Below, piece after piece: positions 8,090 through 15,590 of a stretch of DNA of 64,000 nucleotides. Below the pieces are notes generated by a model. That model was not told the DNA's origin, did not search any database, and worked only from the letters and a program-made list of their open reading frames with translations. The translations under genes and the position numbers were made by a program. The stretch is from positions 6,160 through 70,159 of the forward strand of contig CAZNLH010000014.1 of assembly GCA_964573995.1 (NCBI GenBank). The letters are read 5' to 3'. The number at the start of each line of letters is the position of its first letter. Position 1 is the first letter of the stretch. This DNA is from CAZNLH01 sp964573995. Lineage in GTDB: Bacteria; Gemmatimonadota; CAZMKB01; CAZNLH01.

Positions 8090-8719
8090 ATGTCGCACGA
8101 CGACGTCAACAAGGCCCTCGAGGACCTCCGGGTGATTCAAGAAATGATCACCCGGACGAGGTATGCTGCAATGCAATCTGGAGGCCTCTTCATCTGGTGG
8201 GGCCTGCTCTCAATCATCGCAAGTGGGCTCACATACCTCTTCAACTCCATTGAATATTTTAGTGCCATCGGCCTCACATGGATACTGTTTACGGTGTTGG
8301 GTTACGCAGGCACGTTCCTGTACGAGAGGAAGAGGATGAAAAGCGGGGTTCGAACCTATCTCGACCGTGTCATAGGTATGACGTGGTTGGCATGTGGCGT
8401 GGCGATCATCATAGTTGCATTCATAGCCCCTCCCCTCGGGGCCTATCGGTGGGGCATGATTCCCCCGATGGTCACGATCATACTGGCGATCGGGGTCTTC
8501 ATCTCGGGCACCCTCAATGAGTGGCGGACCCTATACTTCATTGCCGCATCTTGGTGGGCCGGAGGCATATTAATGATCCTTTACGAGGAGATAGCCCTTT
8601 TCCTCATGGCCGCACTGGTCGGTGGGACCATGGTCATCCTCGGCCTGGCCGCGAAGTCCAGGATGAGGAAGGAAGGGGAGTCCGTCATGCCAAGCCCCAC
8701 AGGATCTACCGTTTCCTGA
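8090..8719 (+). CDS. Integral membrane protein, 209 aa, partner of a winged-helix regulator
   Basis: After a short charged N terminus (MSHDDVNKALEDLRVIQEMI), which looks like a cytoplasmic helix, the protein has about six hydrophobic segments between residues 35 and 190 and a short polar tail. I recognise no catalytic motif. GGAGG at 8079-8083 sits six bases before the ATG. The stop lies 14 bases before the start of the winged-helix gene and the two share a promoter with a palindromic operator. Such regulator/membrane-protein pairs are common in bacteria and often respond to envelope stress or antimicrobial compounds, but that is only inference here. Confidence 0.75.
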   Translation: MSHDDVNKALEDLRVIQEMITRTRYAAMQSGGLFIWWGLLSIIASGLTYLFNSIEYFSAIGLTWILFTVLGYAGTFLYERKRMKSGVRTYLDRVIGMTWLACGVAIIIVAFIAPPLGAYRWGMIPPMVTIILAIGVFISGTLNEWRTLYFIAASWWAGGILMILYEEIALFLMAALVGGTMVILGLAAKSRMRKEGESVMPSPTGSTVS

Positions 8720-8733
8720 GCGGGAGAGTGACC

Positions 8734-9054
8734 TTGGACAACGCAGCGAACTTCGACCCGTCCCGGATAGACCGGACCATTCACTCCCCCGTGAGGCTGG
8801 GGATCTTAGCGGCCCTCATCGCAGCGGAGGAGGTGGAATTCAATTTCCTCAAGAGATCCCTTTCCCTTACCGACGGGAACCTCAGCAGCCACCTGTCGAG
8901 GCTCGAGGATAGCGGGTACATCAAGATAAAGAAGACATTCCGTGGAAAGCGGCCCTGCACCTATATCTCGCTGACGGGAAAGGGGAGAAGGGCCTTCGAG
9001 GGTTACGTTGATGCGATGGAGAAGTTGATCAGGCTGGGTAGAAACCGGGAATAA
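8734..9054 (+). CDS. Winged-helix transcriptional regulator, 106 aa
   Basis: The sequence IHSPVRLGILAALIAAEEV, then LSLTDGNLSSHLSRLEDSGYIKIKK and YISLTGKGRRAFEGY, is a compact MarR/PadR-like winged helix of the stand-alone HTH_34 type, with little beyond the DNA-binding domain and a C-terminal dimerisation helix. I choose TTG at 8734 because GGGAG lies seven bases before it. GTG at 8728 is almost on top of that site, and longer frames would overlap the membrane-protein gene. It is the second gene of the operon whose promoter carries the 8042-8060 palindrome, which it probably binds. It converges on the ThiI-like gene with a 19-bp gap. Confidence 0.8.
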   Translation: MDNAANFDPSRIDRTIHSPVRLGILAALIAAEEVEFNFLKRSLSLTDGNLSSHLSRLEDSGYIKIKKTFRGKRPCTYISLTGKGRRAFEGYVDAMEKLIRLGRNRE

Positions 9055-9073
9055 AGGATCGAACTCAATCACC

Positions 9074-10132
9074 TCAGATCAGCCACTCCCTCGATCGCTC
9101 GGGGTTCACTGGAGCGACCCTGATCGAACCGCTGGACGGACTGCCGTCCACTGAACAGCCCGAATAGGCAACTTCCACTGCGGGCTCACGCCTCGCATCA
9201 CTGTAGCCGGCGGTCATTGCAGCGGCCAGGTGGAGGTCTTCCCCGGTAATCGACTCCTCTACGAGTGCCAGCGGACCGGGATGGCCCAATACCTCCAGGG
9301 AGCACCTACCTTCCCTGTACCCCTCGAGGAATGCATTCTCCTCCTGGTTCCTTCCGACGACCAACTTTGCGCCATTCGGCAGGCGGAAGTGGCGGCCGGC
9401 CTTGAGGATAAAGACGTCATCCATTGTCAGGCGCTCGCGCCCCCTGTGTCTGAACAGGTCCTCGAGCCTCCGAGCGTAATTCTTATCTGTGAGGAAGCAG
9501 CACCCCCCGGCGGGCTGGGGATAATCGACAATTCCCAACTCCTCGGCAAGTCTCATCTGCTGCTGTCTCCTCATCCTCCCATGGAAACCGTAAAGTTTTT
9601 CTCTATCGACCCACCCTTCACTCTCCGGGATGGTCTCGGGGAGCAACCTGGCCGAGAGGGGCCTCAGGAGGTACCCCTCGAGACCGCTCTCCGCCTCTAT
9701 CAGCCTGAGAGTCGGGCGATGCTGGGACATTGGCCTCTGTCCCAGGACCTCCCCCGTGAAGACGAACGCTGCGTTATTCTCTCCCATCATTTCCTTGGCC
9801 TTACATAGCATGTATATCCTGCAGTCTATACAGGGATTCATCGCGGAGCCGTACCCGAACCTGGGATGCGTCAGGACATCGAGATAGCCGTCTGAGACAT
9901 CGACCAGGCGCACCTCTATCCGGAGGTCCTTGCCAGCCCTGAGGGCCTCGTTACGGCCGTATGAGGACCCTCCTCGATCATGTGCGAATCGGCGCCTGTG
10001 TCCGGTAATGCAAAACCCTGTGTAGAAATTGACGGCGATGACATCAACACCCTGTAGCATCATCACCCTGGTTGCAAGGGTGCTGTCCAGGCCGCCCGAC
10101 AGTAAACCTATGGCCCTGATCCTTCCACTCAT
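9074..10132 (-). CDS. ThiI/MnmA-like PP-loop sulfurtransferase with NFACT-R-like C terminus
   Basis: 352 residues. The N terminus has the ATP-pyrophosphatase P-loop SGGLDS (residues 13-18). A central NPCIDC motif resembles the catalytic-cysteine region of MnmA/ThiI-type tRNA thiolases. AGGCCFLTD near residue 215 offers another cysteine pair. From about 240 the protein has KAGRHFRLPNGAKLVVGRN, the hallmark of the RNA-binding NFACT-R (DUF814) domain. The likely role is ATP-dependent activation of a tRNA base followed by sulfur transfer. Its start overlaps the tusA-like gene by four bases (ATGA), so a persulfide from the TusA-like carrier is the expected sulfur source. Which tRNA position is modified cannot be read from sequence. 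Confidence 0.82.
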   Translation of the reverse strand: MSGRIRAIGLLSGGLDSTLATRVMMLQGVDVIAVNFYTGFCITGHRRRFAHDRGGSSYGRNEALRAGKDLRIEVRLVDVSDGYLDVLTHPRFGYGSAMNPCIDCRIYMLCKAKEMMGENNAAFVFTGEVLGQRPMSQHRPTLRLIEAESGLEGYLLRPLSARLLPETIPESEGWVDREKLYGFHGRMRRQQQMRLAEELGIVDYPQPAGGCCFLTDKNYARRLEDLFRHRGRERLTMDDVFILKAGRHFRLPNGAKLVVGRNQEENAFLEGYREGRCSLEVLGHPGPLALVEESITGEDLHLAAAMTAGYSDARREPAVEVAYSGCSVDGSPSSGSIRVAPVNPERSREWLI

Positions 10133-10413
10133 CGATCACTCTCCCCAGCGCCCTTCCTTACGAAAGACACGTATTCCTCCCCTTCACTCAAAAGCGCTAT
10201 GAGATGATGTCCCGCAGACTCACACCAGGCGGGGATGTCTTCCATTACGCCCGGGTCGTCGGATATGACTTCGAGCACCTCGCCCGAGCCCATATCTTTT
10301 ATCTCGTCGGCAGCCCCGATTATGGGCAAAGGGCACAGGAGTCCCCTGGCATCATACACCCTATCCGGTTTGATCTCCTGACTTCGCTCATCGATAGCCA
10401 AATCTTGCCTCAA
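10129..10413 (-). CDS. tusA: TusA/SirA-family sulfur carrier protein
   Basis: 94 residues. YDARGLLCPLPI carries the invariant CPxP motif of TusA, whose cysteine holds a persulfide. GSGEVLEVISDDPGVMEDIPAWCESAGH matches the second half of the fold. TusA passes sulfur to tRNA thiolation enzymes or to molybdopterin and other pathways. Here the gene overlaps a ThiI/MnmA-like thiolase by four bases, which points to tRNA thiolation. It has its own sigma-70 promoter 60-90 bases upstream. Some members of the family serve other sulfur-transfer pathways, so the symbol marks the family, not a proven orthologue. Confidence 0.82.
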   Translation of the reverse strand: MRQDLAIDERSQEIKPDRVYDARGLLCPLPIIGAADEIKDMGSGEVLEVISDDPGVMEDIPAWCESAGHHLIALLSEGEEYVSFVRKGAGESDR

Positions 10414-10474
10414 TCTGAATGAAGTTCACCCTCCGGTGCGATTTCAAGCCTGTTCCCGGCTCGCCCCCAGTTTA

Positions 10475-10503
10475 TGTATAAGCCTCCCCTTTATAAGTGT
10501 CAA
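10475..10503 (-). promoter_or_regulatory. Sigma-70 promoter of the tusA/thiI-like operon
   Basis: On the minus strand TTGACA (10503-10498) and TATACA (10480-10475) are 17 bases apart. Transcription would begin near 10469, about 55 bases before the ATG at 10413. Confidence 0.7.
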
Positions 10504-10521
10504 GGCACAACAAGCAGGATT

Positions 10522-10605
10522 CCCCCGGTTTTCGATCGACGACAGGCAAGTCACGACCACCCACTGATTACACAAAATACTCGTTTCAAATAGAAAACCG
10601 GGGGG
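10522..10605. repeat. Perfect 12-bp inverted repeat with 60-bp interior
   Basis: CCCCCGGTTTTC (10522-10533) is exactly complementary to GAAAACCGGGGG (about 10593-10604); one further G follows. The interior is about 60 bases and more AT-rich than the arms. It could fold as a long hairpin RNA at the 3' side of the lytic transglycosylase gene, or be the remnant of a very small inverted-repeat element. No target-site duplication is evident. Confidence 0.55.
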
Positions 10606-10792
10606 ACTCCAGACAACGGGGGACAGCGATCATGAGAATCAGCACCGTGGATGATATTGCGGATTGGCCGTTCTTGCTCCAGAGCAAACTCTTTATTCGC
10701 ACTGCAAGGATCTAACCATGATGTGACTTGGCGATTACAAGGATGAGCGCTGGAGACGGCCGTGGTTAATAAACACTGTGGGGGTACCTGCT

Positions 10793-12436
10793 TCAGCCCT
10801 TGGGTAGGTATATCCTGAGCCTCTGCCCGGGATATATGAAGCGGCTTTTGCCCAACCCGTTCCACCGCCTGATGTCGGAAATCCGGACCCCGTGCTTCTT
10901 TGCAATCCCGGAGAGCGTGTCCCCCCTCCTCACGACGTAGAAGTTCATCACGAGGTGCCCAGAGGACGACCCACCCCTGTGGTCCGCCCTGATAATGAGG
11001 CTCTGACCGGGATAGATGGTCGTACCGCGGATGTTGTTCCATCTCCTTACCTGTCGCCAGTCGACGCCGAATCGATGGGCGATCCTCCCGAGCGTGTCAC
11101 CCCGCTTGACGATGTATCGTATCCTCCGCTCAGGCGTCAATTCCTTCACGTTCTTTATGTTCGACAGGTAACGCTCGCGCGTCCCAACGGGGAGTTTCAG
11201 AACGTAGGAGGGGTAGTCCTCGGAGAGGAGCGGCGTTACCCATGTCCGCAATTCCGGGTTCAACTCTCGAACCTCCTTTTCCTCGGTACCTACGCAATGG
11301 GCGACAACCCCCAGGTCCACGACATAGTCGATCTTAACGGTGTCCACCTGGAGCGGGGGATCGTACTGGAAATTGAATCCATAGGCGGACGGGTCTTTCG
11401 CAATAATAGCCGCGGCGTGGATCTGGGGGACGTGGTTCCTTGTCTGCGGATGGGTGGCCCCCGCCTCGGCGATCGTGTAAAAGTCGACGATGTGCGAGTT
11501 CTTTATGTCATTGTGGATGTTCGTCTCACCCCGGTTGTATGCAGCGAGCGCCCAGTCCCACGAGTTGAACCACTTGTAGAGGTCCTCCAGGTACGTGAGG
11601 GCCGCCCTGGTCGACTTCTCCGGGTCTCTACGCTCGTCGAGCCACTCGTTTATGATAAGGCCGTAATTTCTCGCCGTCGATGGTATGAATTGCCAAAGCC
11701 CCGCCGCCCGCTTCCTGGAGTAAGCGGAGGTCTTGTAGCCGCTCTCTATCAGGGCGACGAGCCACAACTCCTCCGGTAACCCGCGAGCCCGGATCTCCCT
11801 CAAGACCATGTCACGATAGCGCCCTGAACGGCGGAAGGACTCCTCGATGAATGCACGCCGTTTCCCCTCCTGGAATAGTTTTAGGTACTTCTGGACCAGT
11901 GGCTGCGAGGGATCGATCGGAAGATCGAAGCCGTTCTTGTGTTCAGCCACGGATTGGGAATCAACCTTCGCCTTCTCGAGTTCCTCCTTAGAAGCAGACA
12001 GTATATCCTCGCTCGGCGAATCGAGTTGCTGCAGAGATTCGTTGAGATCGGCATACATCCTGTCCATTACCTTCTTGAAGGCGTTGTATGTGCTTGGATA
12101 CTTCGTGGCCCACAGTTTCGCCTCTATCAGGACATTTAGGGCATCTTGAAAGAGGGAATCTGAGCCTGACAGATTCCCCTGCTCATATTCCAGGACCGCC
12201 TGGTTGTAAATGCCCTCCGAGGCCGACACCAGGCTGTCGATTGCGGTGTTTGTAACTCCTGCAACATTACGTTCTTCAGCAGGACGCTGCTCTCCCGTGA
12301 TCTGTCCGGGATCAGAGACCTGGGCAGGAGGGTCAGGTTTATCCCCACCGATCGGCGTTTGGACTGCGACCCTCGCGCCGCAGCCCAAGAATACGAGCAT
12401 GATGGCGTAAATGATAGAAAGGACGAGAGATTTCAT
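10793..12436 (-). CDS. mltD: MltD-like membrane-bound lytic murein transglycosylase (lipoprotein, two LysM domains)
   Basis: With the ATG at 12436 the 547-residue product begins with a lipoprotein signal (MKSLVLSIIYAIMLVFLGC), so it should be lipid-anchored. Residues about 60-210 form a helical, charged linker. The GH23 domain follows, with ALIESGY (catalytic Glu) and SRKRAAGLWQFIPSTARNYGL, and AAYNRGE further on. The C terminus carries two LysM repeats (YIVKRGDTLGRIAHRFGV and YVVRRGDTLSGIAKKHGV) that bind peptidoglycan. It cleaves glycan strands to 1,6-anhydro-muropeptides. A longer in-frame extension to 12595 would destroy the signal peptide and is not used. It has no close operon partner. 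Confidence 0.9.
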   Translation of the reverse strand: MKSLVLSIIYAIMLVFLGCGARVAVQTPIGGDKPDPPAQVSDPGQITGEQRPAEERNVAGVTNTAIDSLVSASEGIYNQAVLEYEQGNLSGSDSLFQDALNVLIEAKLWATKYPSTYNAFKKVMDRMYADLNESLQQLDSPSEDILSASKEELEKAKVDSQSVAEHKNGFDLPIDPSQPLVQKYLKLFQEGKRRAFIEESFRRSGRYRDMVLREIRARGLPEELWLVALIESGYKTSAYSRKRAAGLWQFIPSTARNYGLIINEWLDERRDPEKSTRAALTYLEDLYKWFNSWDWALAAYNRGETNIHNDIKNSHIVDFYTIAEAGATHPQTRNHVPQIHAAAIIAKDPSAYGFNFQYDPPLQVDTVKIDYVVDLGVVAHCVGTEEKEVRELNPELRTWVTPLLSEDYPSYVLKLPVGTRERYLSNIKNVKELTPERRIRYIVKRGDTLGRIAHRFGVDWRQVRRWNNIRGTTIYPGQSLIIRADHRGGSSSGHLVMNFYVVRRGDTLSGIAKKHGVRISDIRRWNGLGKSRFIYPGQRLRIYLPKG

Positions 12437-12799
12437 GGTGCAATATGGCCCCCTGATACCTGCCGGAACGGATAAATTGGATTCCCCATTACGGGCTACG
12501 AAAAGTGTAAGCGTGGAAATCAAACAGGCAATTTTTATACCGGTTGTGCTCGACGAGCAACAAGTGTTTATACGTTTTCTATTATCATCCGGCATCCTAT
12601 GACCGGCTTCCGGGCAAATTTAGGCCCTTCCTTACGGGCTGTCAAGGAACAAGTGACTTGACGCCGTTTGCAACCTTGGGACACCGATAAAGTATGATTG
12701 ACTTCCATCACGTTTACCATATCTTTACAAATCAGGTGAGCAACCCTCAAAATCTATTATCCGACAGGCAACCATCTCGTTTTGGAGGAGAGGTGGGTG
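12437..12799. other. Divergent intergenic region between mltD and thiD
   Basis: About 360 bases without a gene. A plus-strand promoter candidate lies at 12698-12725. On the minus strand TTGCCT and TACACT, 16 bases apart near 12500, could serve mltD. No thiamine-pyrophosphate riboswitch signature is visible ahead of thiD. Confidence 0.45.
12698..12725 (+). promoter_or_regulatory. Candidate promoter of thiD
   Basis: TTGACT (12698-12703) and TATCTT (12720-12725) are 16 bases apart and about 75 bases before the thiD start. It is weaker than other promoters in the window. Confidence 0.4.
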
Positions 12800-13603
12800 A
12801 TGAGAACAGCGATGACGATTGGTGGCTCCGATTCTTGCGCGGGGGCGGGAATCCAGGCCGACCTCAAGACCTTTTCCGCCTATAACATCCACGGGACGAC
12901 CGTAATCACATCTGTCACGGCCCAGAACACCCTTGGCGTCTATGAGATATTCCCCGTCCCTGCGGAGGTCGTTGAGAGCCAGTTAGTATCGATAACGGAA
13001 GATGTTGGATTGGAGGCCGTCAAGACGGGGATGCTCCCCACGCCTGAAATCGTCGAGGTGATCTTCAGGTGCTTGAATGATCATCACGTTCCGAACCTCG
13101 TAATCGATCCCGTGATTACCTCTCAGAGTGGCTACTCGCTGGTGAGCGAGGAGGCTGTTAGAATGCTCAAAGAGGTCCTCATGCCCATCTGCTGCCTGAT
13201 TACCCCAAACATACCCGAGGCTGAGGTGCTGGCCGGTCAACCGATACACGGCCTTCCGGAAATGGAGAAGGCCGCGGCTACAATCCACCACCTGGGTGCG
13301 AGGAACGTATTGATCAAGGGGGGGCACCTGAAAGGGGAATCGACGGGATTTGATCTCCTTTACTCAGGGGACAAGGGGCCGATATACATGAAGCCCGATC
13401 GCATATCCAACCTGAACGTCCACGGGACCGGCTGCGCCCTCTCCGCAGCCATAGCCGCCGGCCTGGCAAAGGGCATGACCCTCAGGCGGGCGGTCGAGGT
13501 CGCCAAGGACTTCACCTTTGAATCCATCGAGGCCTCATATCGTGCAGGACATGGCGCCTTGATGGTGAACCCTCTTCAACTCTCGGGGGATACGGGGAAC
13601 TGA
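12800..13603 (+). CDS. thiD: Hydroxymethylpyrimidine/phosphomethylpyrimidine kinase
   Basis: 267 residues of the ribokinase-like ThiD family. The start MTIGGSDSCAGAGIQADLKTF is diagnostic for binding of the pyrimidine. TSVTAQNTLGV, GMLPTP, VIDPVITSQSG, LITPNIPEAEVL and VHGTGCALSAAIAAGLAKG (the anion hole/catalytic Asp region, though the canonical GTGDT-like Asp position reads GTGCA as in ThiD) all match. It phosphorylates HMP and HMP-P for thiamine synthesis. I choose ATG 12800, behind GGAGGAGAGG; GTG 12797 is possible and an in-frame TTG at 12782 is upstream of the ribosome site. No other thiamine genes are nearby. Its last 28 bases overlap the convergent lipA. Confidence 0.93.
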   Translation: MRTAMTIGGSDSCAGAGIQADLKTFSAYNIHGTTVITSVTAQNTLGVYEIFPVPAEVVESQLVSITEDVGLEAVKTGMLPTPEIVEVIFRCLNDHHVPNLVIDPVITSQSGYSLVSEEAVRMLKEVLMPICCLITPNIPEAEVLAGQPIHGLPEMEKAAATIHHLGARNVLIKGGHLKGESTGFDLLYSGDKGPIYMKPDRISNLNVHGTGCALSAAIAAGLAKGMTLRRAVEVAKDFTFESIEASYRAGHGALMVNPLQLSGDTGN

Positions 13604-14514
13604 TTCCCCCTGGTCACGTGCAGGCCTTCCCCCGACGCCTGGAGATCGGCAAGATAAGAACTCCTGACGAGGGGCCCGGCAGTCACGTGTGAAAAACCCA
13701 TCGACATGGCTGTTTCCCTTATCTCCCCAAATTCGCCTGGTTCGTAGTAACGTCTTACCGGCAGGTGGGCTGGAGATGGCTGCAGGTACTGGCCGACGGT
13801 CAACATCTCGCACCCTGTCTCCCGGATCTGCGCCATGGTTTCCAAGAGTTCCCCCATCTTCTCCCCAAGGCCCACCATGAGTCCCGTTTTGACGACCATG
13901 CCGCCACGCCCCGCCGCGAACCGAAGCAGGGACAGGGAGCGTTCATACACGCTCCCCCTACGGGCCACCCGGTACAGGGAAGGGACGGTTTCGATGTTGT
14001 GACCGAAAAACTCCGGGGCGGCTTCCATCACTATCGTAGCATCAGCGTGCGATCCCCTGAAATCGGGGACAAGGACCTCTATAGCGCACCCGGGCGCCTT
14101 GTGCCTCACTTCACGGATCACCCTGCTGAAAAAGGACGCCCCCCCATCGGGAAGATCGTCCCTGTCGACAGACGTGATAACCACGTGTCGGAGCCTTAGG
14201 TCCCTGACGGCCAGGGCAACCCCCGCCACTTCCCCATCATCGAGCGGCCCGGGCCTCCCCGTCCTCACGTTACAAAACGCGCATGAGCGTGTGCACACGT
14301 CTCCCATTATCAGGAAGGTCGCCACGCCGCGGCTCCAGCACTCTCCCCTGTTGGGACAGATTGCGCTGTCGCACACCGTGTGAAGGGACTCCCTGCGGAT
14401 TATCCCGCTCAAGAGCCTGTACGCCGCGCCGTTAGGGAGACGGGTCCTGAACCATGCAGGGAGATGCGCTCTACCGCCGCCATGTCTTTCGGATGCCTTT
14501 ACTATTCTCATCAT
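13576..14514 (-). CDS. lipA: Lipoyl synthase
   Basis: 312 residues with both LipA cysteine sets: the auxiliary cluster motif CDSAICPNRGEC and the radical SAM motif CTRSCAFC. TSVDRDDLPDGGA, GHNIETVPSLY, KTGLMVGLGE and the C-terminal VRSSY (the serine ligand to the auxiliary cluster) are all present. LipA inserts two sulfur atoms into octanoyl groups on lipoyl domains of 2-oxoacid dehydrogenases and GcvH. The length is usual for the family. The 3' end overlaps thiD on the other strand by 28 bp. AAGG five bases before the ATG is a usable ribosome site. lipB is not in the window. Confidence 0.96.
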   Translation of the reverse strand: MMRIVKASERHGGGRAHLPAWFRTRLPNGAAYRLLSGIIRRESLHTVCDSAICPNRGECWSRGVATFLIMGDVCTRSCAFCNVRTGRPGPLDDGEVAGVALAVRDLRLRHVVITSVDRDDLPDGGASFFSRVIREVRHKAPGCAIEVLVPDFRGSHADATIVMEAAPEFFGHNIETVPSLYRVARRGSVYERSLSLLRFAAGRGGMVVKTGLMVGLGEKMGELLETMAQIRETGCEMLTVGQYLQPSPAHLPVRRYYEPGEFGEIRETAMSMGFSHVTAGPLVRSSYLADLQASGEGLHVTRGNQFPVSPES

Positions 14515-14738
14515 GCCGCCTTAGAAATGCCAGGCCGTGACCGACCCCCGACCAGAATACCGATATTACCGGCACTGCCATAAAATATTACCTTTTCCAG
14601 GGCCCCGATCAAGTATCATCCTTGAGATAAACGAGTTGCATCTGTATATTTCAGTAACGAGATCCGCGTCGAGGGACCGTAAGATTATCGCTGCCCATGG
14701 TCAGCCGCTATTGATATTGTAGACGGGAGGGAACCTAT

Positions 14739-15428
14739 TTGAGATACGATTCTTACAACCGCGAGCGTCTCTACAAGCCCGGCCTGCAGATGAAGTGCCG
14801 TGACAGGCTCCACCGACTTGTCCTGTCAGGCCTCGCTGTTCGGTCGATATGCGAGATCGGTGTAGGGTTCGGTGAATTGGCTGATTACTGCAGCAGGAAC
14901 GGAATCGGGTGGATAGGTATAGAGCCGAACGACAACCTCAGGAGGCCCCTTGTCGAGGACGGCTTCAGGGTATACGACTCGACCTTGCCAGAGTTCCCCG
15001 AGATCGAGGAACGATTCGACGCCATCTTTGCCGCGCACTTCATCGAACACCTGAACGGCCTCCAGGACGTAATGCGATTCCTCGGCTCTTGCAAGACAAG
15101 CCTCGCTTCACACGGCGGCCGGTTTCTTATCCTGCTCTACCCGGATATCGAGAAGTGCGGTCCCATATTCTGGCACGACTACACCCACAATTTCGTAACC
15201 ACCAAGAAGAGGATCGAGGACCTCCTCTACGACACGGGGTGGAAGATCCTACGGAGCGAGCGTTACACCGCCTGTTTTTTCAGGACATCCGGGCTCATCA
15301 GTTTAATAGGCAAGATATTCCCATACTTCCTCATGCCGGAGAAGATCGCCTTGTTCGCCCGCCTCTCTTTCCTTCAACACGTCCTCACAATCGCAGAACC
15401 TATATCTCCACTTGAAGCCCCCTCATGA
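14739..15428 (+). CDS. Class I SAM-dependent methyltransferase, 229 aa
   Basis: ICEIGVGFGELADYC is motif I, the SAM-binding glycine loop (E/D-x-G-x-G), and FDAIFAAHFIEHL is the motif with the conserved HxxEH. The C-terminal third is hydrophobic with basic residues, as in methyltransferases acting on membrane or glycan substrates. The start is TTG at 14739, seven bases after GGGAGGG; no better ATG exists. It opens the surface-glycan island and is followed by a B12-binding radical SAM gene with its own promoter. Its substrate is unknown; O-methylation of a sugar or lipid head group is an inference. Confidence 0.8.
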   Translation: MRYDSYNRERLYKPGLQMKCRDRLHRLVLSGLAVRSICEIGVGFGELADYCSRNGIGWIGIEPNDNLRRPLVEDGFRVYDSTLPEFPEIEERFDAIFAAHFIEHLNGLQDVMRFLGSCKTSLASHGGRFLILLYPDIEKCGPIFWHDYTHNFVTTKKRIEDLLYDTGWKILRSERYTACFFRTSGLISLIGKIFPYFLMPEKIALFARLSFLQHVLTIAEPISPLEAPS

Positions 15429-15470
15429 AAGTTAGGGACTGAAAGGGGACAATAACAATACACCCCAGCA

Positions 15471-15499
15471 TTGACATCAGGTAGCGGGTATGCTAAAAT
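15471..15499 (+). promoter_or_regulatory. Sigma-70 promoter (extended -10) of the first B12-radical SAM gene
   Basis: TTGACA (15471-15476), 17 bases, then TGCTAAAAT with the -10 at 15494-15499. The start would be near 15506. The promoter rules out the long in-frame extension of the next gene, which would begin at this very TTG. Confidence 0.8.
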
Positions 15500-15590
15500 T
15501 ATAATGTATAAGGTTCCCTGTTCGGGACCTTTTAATTCTTTGAGCAGCATTGCGTACTACAAGATTTACTTGTACGAGGAAGCAACAGAC

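Larger units (their letters stand above)
10414..10792. other. Intergenic region with promoter and long-arm inverted repeat
   Basis: About 380 bases with no credible gene. It holds the minus-strand promoter at 10475-10503 and a perfect 12-base inverted repeat (10522-10533 / 10594-10605). The rest (10610-10792) shows nothing I can name. Confidence 0.5.

Noticed and set aside
12782..13603. TPP riboswitch control of thiD
   Set aside because: No CTGAGA-type core or matching stems upstream of the gene.
15471..15590. Extended N terminus of the first B12-radical SAM protein starting at TTG 15471
   Set aside because: That TTG is the -35 of a near-perfect promoter; ATG 15591 has a ribosome site.
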